A stretch of 64,000 nt of DNA from positions 287,860,265 to 287,924,264 of the forward strand of contig JAUMIR010000003.1 in the NCBI GenBank assembly GCA_030847615.1, given 5' to 3'. This DNA is from Gambelia wislizenii (lineage: Eukaryota > Chordata > Lepidosauria > Squamata > Crotaphytidae). Below are positions 57,331-64,000 of the stretch, one piece after another; position 1 is the first letter of the stretch, and each line of letters starts with the position of its first letter. The notes under the pieces were generated by a model. It was not told the origin of the DNA and did no database searches. It worked only from the letters and a program-made list of their open reading frames with translations. The position numbers and the translations under genes are program-made.

Positions 57331-57780
57331 CCTGTTCCTCCAAATGAAAGTTTCCGTTGGTCCTCTCATTTCTAGCATTGCAGAGAGTGAGGAGATTATA
57401 AAACACATCCAAAAACACAAAAGCAGCATGTGAGAACAATATTACTGCCCTGTGAATGGGACCCAGTTGCAAACAACATCAGCATCATTGTGTGTTGCTT
57501 CTGTGCTGCAGCCATGAGTATGGCATTGCTTTTCATTGATGGGACCCCTCTGTCAATTGAAAGCAATGCCTTATTCACAGCTGCAGCACAGAAGCAGCAC
57601 CCAACGATGACAAGGGCATCTGAAACTGGGTCTTGTTTGTGGGACAGTAACATCATCCTCACATGCTGCTCTTGTGTTTTTTGGATGCTTCTGATAATCT
57701 CCTGAGACATTGAAAATCACCTAGAACTCTTCTATTTGCTGTGTTCACATTCCCTTGGTAACCTTGCCAGACCCTTTTCA
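57331..57780 (+). repeat. Dispersed repeat, copy 2, split by a TIR element
   Basis: The left part ends 'tttctagcattgcagagagtga' and the right part continues 'cattgaaaatcacctagaac' and 'tcttctatttgctgtgttcac'. The same two blocks flank only a GA run at 4.35-4.45 kb. The family is unnamed. Confidence 0.6.
57391..57702. mobile_element. TIR foldback element, short class (312 bp)
   Basis: Ends GGAGATTATAAAACACATCC and TTCTGATAATCTCC; exact TGA triplets (57388-57390, 57703-57705). Left 'gttgcttctgtgctgcagcc' pairs with right 'gctgcagcacagaagcagca', and the arms are complementary nearly throughout. This makes the frames on the two strands (57396-57710 on -, 57430-57705 on +) encode similar peptides, which is a palindrome effect. 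Confidence 0.95.
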
Positions 57781-58750
57781 CTACACTTGAACCTGCATCC
57801 ATTTTATAAAGACAGAGGTGGAGCTGGTACTTTCTGTAAAGGTATGTTGCAGGGATAGAATATATATTTTTATTTACTGCATTTGCTTTATACAATAACC
57901 AATTTGTGGCCCATGAAAGTACTAACAGAAGTTTGAATATAACTTTTGGCATTGCGAAGAAACTGTGGGACTATTGATTAGTCCCAACCAGAACAGATCT
58001 ATTACAGAAATTGTTAAAAAGTGAGTCAATACATGCATAAATCCCATTGAGTCAATGGGTCTGCTCAAGGATTCAGACCAAAGAGCAACAGATTGTCATC
58101 CCTCCTTTGAGAATTATAAGCAAATAAATGTCCACAACTCAAAATGTGTGTATGTGGGAAATGAGCACAGACCTTGGTCAAGGGGGAAAATTGGTATAAA
58201 AATAAAATGTATATTGTATACACACACAGTGGTGGCACTAGGGTGTGTGGAAAGGCCAAAAATGCACCAGGTGACACTGTTGGGGAGAGCTGTGACATTA
58301 GCCTTAGTGATGTCACATCATGCGTGTGTGCTCACACACACGCACATAGATATAGATATATAAAGAAAATTGCATTAGAAAGTGTGTACACTAGGAAAAT
58401 TAGATACAAAATAGGTGCAAATGTCCATAGAACAAGGAAAAACAAAAACAAAGGATGGCATCCTGTTAGTGAGTTACAATGGTGTAAGTCCAACACTGCT
58501 GTAATTCACATTTTTTAGTACTGCAGAAGTCAGACTTCTGAACCAAACACATAAAAACTAAAATCTGCCTCTCAAATTCCCTCTTTCTTTGCTGCACCAC
58601 TACCCGTCATTTCCTGGCCGGTAGAGTGCAAGAAAATTGGCAGAGAAGCATCCAGCTATTATCCTATAGCTGATTACAAAAAAATGACATCGTTTTCGGG
58701 AACCTCCAGAAGACTCATGGAAGTTCTTGGAGTATATCATTGTGTGTTAT
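57781..58750. other. Unassigned sequence
   Basis: A short (CA)/(TA) mixed run lies near 58325-58365. No supported gene. Confidence 0.4.
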
Positions 58751-58838
58751 CATAGAACCATAGAATCATAGAATTGCAGAGTTGGAAGAAACCACGAGGG
58801 CAGTCCAGTCCAACCCCCTGCCATGCAGGAAATCACGA

Positions 58839-60506
58839 TCAAAGCATCCCCGACAGATGGCCATCCAGCCTCTGTGTAAAGACCTCCAAGGAAGGAGACC
58901 CCACCATGCTCCGAGGGAGTGCGTTCCACTGCCGAACAGCTCTTACTGTCAAAAAGTTCCTCCTAATGTTGAGGTGGAATCTCTGTTCCTGGAGCTTGCA
59001 TCCATTGCTCCGTGTTCCAATCTCTGGAGCAGCAGAAAACAAGCTTGCTCCATCCTCAATGTGACACCCCTTCAAATACTTAAACAGGGCTATCATATCG
59101 CCTCTTAACCGTTTTTTTTCCAGGCTAAACATACCCAGCTCCCTAAGTCTCTCCTCATAAGGCATCATTTCCAGACCTTTCACCATTTTAGTCACCCTCC
59201 TCTGGACACGCTTCAATTTGTCAATATCCTTTTTGAATTTTGGTGCCCAGAACTGGACACAGTATTCTAGGTGAGGTCTGACCAAGGCAGAATAGAGCGG
59301 CAATATTACTTCCCTTGATCTGGACACTATACTTCTATTGATGCAGCCCAAAATTGCATTGGCCTTTTTAGCTGCCGCATCACACTGTTGACTCATGTTC
59401 AACTTGTGGTCTACTAAGACTCCTAGATCCCTTTCACACATAGTCTCATTCAGCCAGGTCTTCCCCATCCTATATCTATGCATTTCATTTTTTCGCCCTA
59501 AGTGCAGTACCTTAAATTTCTCCGTATTGAATTTCATTTTGTTAGCTTTGGCCCAGCTCTCCAGTTTATCCAGGTCATCTTGAATTTTGATCCTGTCCTC
59601 CAGGGTATTAGCTACTCCTCCTAATTTGGTGTCATCTGCAAATTTGGTAAGTATGCCCCTAATTCCCTCATCCAGGTCATTGATAAAGAGGTTGAATAGC
59701 ACTGGGCCCAGGACAGAACCCTGTGGCACCCCACTGGTCACATCTTTCCAAGATGAAGAGGAGCCATTGCTGAGCACCCTTTGGGTTCGGCCGGTCAACC
59801 AATTACAAATCCATTGAACTGTTAACTTGTCTAGCCCACATTTTACAAGCTTGTATGCAAGAATGTCATGGGGAACCTTGTCAAAGGCCTTACTGAAATC
59901 AAGGTATGCGATGTCCACAGTGTTCCTTTCATCTACCAAGCTGGCAATTTTATCAAAAAAAGAGATCAGATTAGTCTGGCATGATTTGTTACTCTGAAAC
60001 CCATGTTGACTTTTTGTGATTATGGCATTGCCTTCTAAATCTTCACAGACTCTCTGTTTAATGATCTGCTCTAGAATCTTCCCTGGTATTGATGTCAGAC
60101 TAACTGGACAATAATTGTTGGGATCCTCTTTTTCCCCCTTTTTGAAATTGGGGACAACGTTTGCCCTCCTCCAGTCTGCTGGGACTTCCCCTGTTCTCCA
60201 AGAGTTCTCAAAGATTATTGCCAATGGCTCTGAGATTATATTTGCCAGCTCTTTTAATACTCTTGGATGTAGTTCATCTGGTCCTGGAGATTTAAATTCA
60301 TTTAGATTAAGAAGGTATTCCTGTACTACCTCTTTGCTTATTCTGTGCTGGATTTCCCCTGTTGTGTCTTCTGTACCTTTATCCTCAGGTTGGTCCCCCT
60401 TAACCTTTTCTGAAAACACTGAGGCAAAGAAGGTGTTGAGTAATTCTGCCTTTTCTCTGTCCCCTGTTAGCATTTTGCCATCTTCTCCACGTAGTGGCCC
60501 TACCAT
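58839..60506 (-). CDS. CR1 ORF2 reverse transcriptase part (555 codons)
   Basis: Uninterrupted reading of the RT and C-terminal region, copied with CR1 mRNA at the target site. In order: FKSPGPDELHPRVLKE (residues ~71-86), the block ending YLDFSKAFDKVPHD with catalytic D203, GVPQGSVLGP (259-268), and the catalytic FADD box (289-292). The thumb includes CERDLGVLVDHKLNMS, and the C-terminal CR1 block includes HLEYCVQFWAP, KMVKGLEMMPYEERLRELG and the terminal VRAVRQWNALP. The shown start (M of MVGPLRGEDG) is internal; the true ORF2 start is near 61640, and frameshifts near 60.5, 60.87 and 61.2 kb separate it from the upstream domains. A long intact RT suggests a fairly young copy. Confidence 0.85.
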   Translation of the reverse strand: MVGPLRGEDGKMLTGDREKAELLNTFFASVFSEKVKGDQPEDKGTEDTTGEIQHRISKEVVQEYLLNLNEFKSPGPDELHPRVLKELANIISEPLAIIFENSWRTGEVPADWRRANVVPNFKKGEKEDPNNYCPVSLTSIPGKILEQIIKQRVCEDLEGNAIITKSQHGFQSNKSCQTNLISFFDKIASLVDERNTVDIAYLDFSKAFDKVPHDILAYKLVKCGLDKLTVQWICNWLTGRTQRVLSNGSSSSWKDVTSGVPQGSVLGPVLFNLFINDLDEGIRGILTKFADDTKLGGVANTLEDRIKIQDDLDKLESWAKANKMKFNTEKFKVLHLGRKNEMHRYRMGKTWLNETMCERDLGVLVDHKLNMSQQCDAAAKKANAILGCINRSIVSRSREVILPLYSALVRPHLEYCVQFWAPKFKKDIDKLKRVQRRVTKMVKGLEMMPYEERLRELGMFSLEKKRLRGDMIALFKYLKGCHIEDGASLFSAAPEIGTRSNGCKLQEQRFHLNIRRNFLTVRAVRQWNALPRSMVGSPSLEVFTQRLDGHLSGML

Positions 60507-61640
60507 TTCCTTCCTCCTCCTTTTGCTGCGGACATACCCAAAAAAACCCTCGTTTTATTGTTCTTAACCTCTCTAGCAAGCCTGAGCTCATTCTGTGCTT
60601 TAGCATTTCTGACTTTACTCCTACATGTGTTCGCTATCTGTTTGAATTCTTCTTTGGTGATTTCCCCCTTTTTCCATTTCTTATACATGTTCCATTTAAA
60701 ACTTAGCTCTGTTGAAATTTCTGTAGTCATCCATCCTGGTTTCTTGAGAGACCTCCCATTTTTCTTCCTCAATGGTGCTGTTTGAAATTGTGCCTTCAGT
60801 ATCTCCCTTTTGAGAAAGTCCCATCCGTCTTGAGGTCTCTTCTCTTTTAGTATTCCTGACCATGGGATCACCCCCAGTATTTGCCTGAGTTTATTGAAAT
60901 CAGCTCTCCTAAAGTCAAGAATGCGTGTCTGACTATGCCTGGCTTCTCCTTTCCATTGTATAACAACTCCAGGAGAACATGATCACTCTCACCTAAGGAT
61001 CCCACCACTTGCACCCCATTAACCAGGTCATCCCTGTTGGTTAGGATCAGATCTAAAACAGCTGACCCCCTTGTTGCCTCTTCCACCTTTTGGACCATGA
61101 AATTGTCTTCCAGGCAAGTCAGGAATTTGCTAGACCTTGAAGTTTTGGTTGAGTTAGATTGCCAGCAAATATCAGGATAGTTGAACTCACCCATCACTAC
61201 TACATCTCTCCTTTCTGCGTGTGTTCATCTGTTCTAGAAAGGCATCATCCAATTCCTCTGTCTGACTTGGGGGTCTGTAGTAGAGTCGCACAATAACATC
61301 CGTGTTGTTTCCCTCCCCTTTAATTTTTATCCAGATGCTCTCCACCTGGCTTCCAGTATTGATGTCATGGATCTCTTCACTGGTGTAAATATCCCTGACA
61401 TATAATGCTATTCCTCCTTTCCTGTTTGGCCTGTTTCTCTTGTAAAGGCTTTACCCCTCTATTCCTACATTCCAATCATGAGACTCGTCCCACCAGGTTT
61501 CAGTAATGCCTATTATATCATATTTGTTTCATAGTGCTAGGAGTTCAAGTTCACCTTGCTTATTTCCCATGCTCTGTGCATTAGTGTAGAGACATCTAAG
61601 ACCATGTGTTCCCTTTACTTGCTGCCTGTGCAAGTTTTTT
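60500..61640 (-). pseudogene. CR1 ORF2 endonuclease and linker, frameshifted
   Basis: The minus frame 60868-61197 holds the second half of the apurinic endonuclease: [11 protein letters not shown], then VLDLILTN and [11 protein letters not shown] with the catalytic SDH. The frame 60500-60871 holds the basic linker before RT (KKWKKGEITKEEFKQIANT, NELRLAREVKNNK). Upstream, 61.2-61.64 kb reads the first half of the endonuclease, including ITETWWDESHDWN, in broken frames. Combined with 58839-60506 this is one ancestral ORF2. Confidence 0.8.
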
Positions 61641-61759
61641 TGCCTCCCATTGTTGGGTCCTTGCGCTGTTTGCCTTCTTCCCTCTATTACAGCTTGACTA
61701 TTTTCTCCAGCTCTTTTGCCTTCCAGAATACTGTCTCCCTCCCCAATATGACTCAGTTT

Positions 61760-62418
61760 AAAGCCCTCCTGATCAAATTCTTGAGACTGTAGGCAAAAAC
61801 ATTTCTGCCAACTGGTGTGAGATGCACCCCATCTCTTGCCAGAAGTCCCCCCTCATGGAAGCACAGCCCATGATCCAAGAATCCAAATTGTTCTCGGTGA
61901 CACCATTTACGGAGTCAGTTGTTTACGTCGGCTATTTTCCTCTCCCTTCCTGGACCATGCCCTTCAACTGGCAGAAGAGACGAGATGACAACCTGTGCGT
62001 CCATTTCTTTCAGCTTCCTCCCCAGAGCCTCATAATCTCTTCTGATCTTGGGAAAGCTGTGCCTTGCAGTATCATTGGTTCCCACATGGACCAAAAGGAA
62101 GGGGTAATGATCCGTAGGCTTGACGAGTCTTGTTAGCCGCTCCGTCACATCACGGATCTTTGCCCCAGGGAGACAACACACCTCCCGAGACATCTTGTCA
62201 GGCCCACAAACCACTGCTTCTGTACCTCGCAGCAAGGAGTCTCCCACCACCACCACACGCCTCTGCCGAGGCTTCGCAACTGCTGTTCCTTGCGCTGTTC
62301 TGTTATAAGAAAACAGCCGGATGCTTCTCTGCTGTTCCCCTTGTTCTCCACCATCCAGGAAAAGCCTGTGTTGCAAGGGGGTGTAGCAGAGCAAAGGTGA
62401 GCTTTTGTGGGTGGGCAT
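61760..62418 (-). pseudogene. CR1 ORF1, SGNH/GDSL esterase-type domain
   Basis: The open part 61915-62418 (167 codons) contains VVVVGDSLLRGTEA with the GDS nucleophile motif, CLPGAKIRDVTERL, and LLVHVGTNDTARH with the GTND block. These are the hallmark blocks of the esterase-like ORF1 protein of CR1 LINEs. The C-terminal DGVHLT-type block appears in another frame near 61.83 kb, so at least one frameshift has occurred. Catalysis in CR1 ORF1p is not established, so the enzymatic role is inferred from the family. Confidence 0.8.
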
Positions 62419-62465
62419 TGGATGGAAAATCTATCATAGGTACAAGTGTTTAGAATTTCTTCCAA

Positions 62466-63542
62466 TCCAGGATCTCAGCTGTTGTCTCATAACTCAGTAC
62501 AAAACAAGGATGAAGAGAAAATGCACAAAGGATTGGCAAAAAAAGAAATCCAGTCAATACTGAAAAGCTTTCACATCCCTAGTGAAAATGTCCTAGGAAC
62601 TGCACATCGCAGAAATGGCATTTTTCAAGCCACCAGCATTGCAGAAATTATGATGGTTGTACATATACACCGTCCATGTGGAAGTGTATGTTCACAACCA
62701 GGAGTGTCTCTACTTACATAAATCTGGTTTGACCAAGGCCCTACATGCTCCTGTGGTGATTATGTGGGCCATTGTAATGCAGGGATTTTGAAAATACATT
62801 GGGCTTTCATGAAAGTGTGATGTCCTGGACTTTGAGGGTAAAATATTGTTTAATTTACTATATGTAGGAGCTGTTGGCAGGGGTGAGAGAATGGAATGTT
62901 AAGTGAGAGGTGATTGGTGGAATGTCGATTGATGGTATGACAGTTGGGATGACAGTTGATATAGTCAGAGTAGTTAGAAAAAAAGAAAGGAATGAGTAAA
63001 GTGAGAATTAGTGTTAAGAGAGTCAGTCAGGTTTAGAAAATGAGTGGTGTTTATGAATCTGAATTGGCTAGGACTGGAGTGCTTCAGAGAGTGAGTTGTG
63101 TTCTAAATGTATTAAATAATTAATCTGTTTTCTTATGTTCAACTTCTGTTGATAGATAGATAAAGATTCAAAAATACATTTGCATATACATAATCCATTA
63201 TCTTAATTCAATTAACTTCCCATTTATATATCTAACTAAAACATCCTTTTCTTTCTCTACTTACATTCTTCAATCCCCTCATCCCTTTCCATTCCCATTC
63301 ATATCTCAATATCATTTCATAGTTCCCATTCTTTATTTCCTTTGTTTCCACCTTAAGCTCTTCATTATCTCATTTTCTTCATTAACTCTTCCTTATCTCT
63401 TCATCTCTACATTTGTCACTTCATACATACCCTATCACATACTTTACCCTCCAAATACTTCTTTCTTTCACAATCCCGTTTTATATATATTTATACATGT
63501 TTGGGCCTTTGGAAACAGTGTATATTAGAACACTTGGATTCA
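62466..63542. other. Unassigned sequence
   Basis: The frame at 62446-62721 (91 codons) has no recognised family motif. A pyrimidine-rich stretch lies at 63240-63480. No gene is supported. Confidence 0.4.
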
Positions 63543-63756
63543 GGCTGCATCTGCATTGCAGAAATAATTCAGTTTGACACCGCTTTAACTGCCATGAGTC
63601 AATGCTAGGGAAATCTGGGATTGTTGTGGCACCAGAGCTCTCTGACAGTGAAGGCAAAATATCTCACTAAACTACAAATCCCAGAATTCCATAGTACTGA
63701 GCTATGTCAATTAAAGTAGTATCAAACTGGATTATTTCTGCAGTGCAGATGCAGCC
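63543..63756. mobile_element. Small TIR element, 214 bp
   Basis: Ends GGCTGCATCTGCATTGCAG and CTGCAGTGCAGATGCAGCC with exact TCA triplets on both sides (63540-63542, 63757-63759). The arms extend through AAATAATTCAGTTTGACACC, so this is a compact foldback element. 3-bp duplication and GG...CC ends again fit Harbinger-type transposition. Related pieces lie at 21.7, 47.7 and 54.7 kb. Confidence 0.9.
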
Positions 63757-64000
63757 TCAGACAAGCATCAGTGAATAAAGAGGGGTGGTAGCCAATGGGG
63801 ATATAAATTGCATAATATCTCACACATGTACCTTGAGGTCATCTAGGCAGTTCCCACAGTTGGTGGCCACAGCAGTAGAACAGGAGAAGGTCCTTACATT
63901 GGTGGCAGAGATGGAACAAGTGAAAGCCTGGTGGTAACTGTGAGATTTGTGGAAATCTTCACGTTTGGCAGCAGCAAAGGTTTAGGAAGAGCCTCACATC
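63757..64000. other. Unassigned sequence to the window edge
   Basis: Nothing recognised. Confidence 0.4.

Larger units (their letters stand above)
58751..62465 (-). mobile_element. Nearly full-length CR1 LINE
   Basis: The 3' terminus at 58751 (ATAGAACCATAGAATCATAG) and both ORFs in order on the minus strand show a CR1 copy about 3.7 kb long, the most complete in the window. ORF1 (esterase-type) lies at about 61760-62418, ORF2 (endonuclease plus RT) at about 58839-61640. The 5' end is near 62465 but not sharply defined. Frames upstream of the RT are broken, so the copy is not competent. Confidence 0.9.

Noticed and set aside
57396..57710. Similar peptides on both strands
   Set aside because: The element is a full-length palindrome, so both strands translate alike. 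Not a gene pair.
60115..60567. Plus-strand 150-codon frame
   Set aside because: Antisense shadow of the CR1 RT.
1..64000. CRISPR array, rRNA or bacterial operon
   Set aside because: No regularly spaced short repeats with unique spacers, no rRNA-like blocks and no operon structure. Repeat content is vertebrate.

Overview
The window looks like nuclear DNA from a squamate reptile, most likely a lizard. This is an inference from repeat content: CR1, L2, RTE-BovB and L1 LINEs sit together with tRNA-derived SINEs ending in ACA repeats, a DIRS-order (Ngaro-like) retroelement, hAT and Tigger elements, and many small TIR elements. I see no bacterial gene organisation, no CRISPR array, no rRNA and no intact host gene. 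The longest intact reading frame (555 codons) is the reverse transcriptase part of a CR1 element.

Layout. 1-9.4 kb: L2 and CR1 fragments, a SINE, GA microsatellites and a few exon-like segments with good splice sites (4.7, 5.0-5.3, 7.1 kb on +; 6.4-6.5 kb on -). 9.4-19.8 kb: TIR elements at 9.4, 11.3, 13.6 and 16.5 kb, a 976-bp hAT element at 15.3 kb and a Tigger-like element at 12.6 kb. 19.9-23.8 kb: a 5'-truncated BovB LINE on -, split by a 1.5-kb TIR element carrying a LINE-type C-terminal zinc-finger fragment. 24.7-27.6 kb: a Ngaro-like element with split direct repeats A1-B1-A2-B2, part of RNase H, a tyrosine recombinase cut off before most of its catalytic residues, a promoter in A and a poly(A) signal in B. 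30.7-37.6 kb: a long L1 with a purine-rich 5' UTR, eroded ORF1 and eroded ORF2, lacking its 3' end. 38.5-39.1 kb: a degenerate ~80-bp minisatellite. 39.4-58 kb: TIR elements, CR1 pieces (one with a hAT insertion), SINEs (one with a TIR-element insertion), a Tigger element with an internal C-rich minisatellite, and exon-like segments on - at 43.0-43.6 and 46.9-47.3 kb. 58.75-62.5 kb: a nearly full-length CR1 on -, with an esterase-type ORF1 and an EN-RT ORF2. 62.5-64 kb: mostly unassigned sequence with one 214-bp TIR element.

The most informative signal is a family of ten non-autonomous elements with TIRs GGACTTTATCAGA or GGAGATTATCAGA. They occur as a ~300-bp full-length foldback class and a ~575-700-bp class. 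Nested insertions into a SINE and precise flanking triplets show that the target duplication is 3 bp, which fits PIF/Harbinger-type transposition. The longer class carries GTAAGT splice-donor-like sites on its minus strand at similar offsets. The Ngaro-like element is the most compact regulatory structure: its A2-B2 half forms a promoter-to-poly(A) unit with no gene inside.
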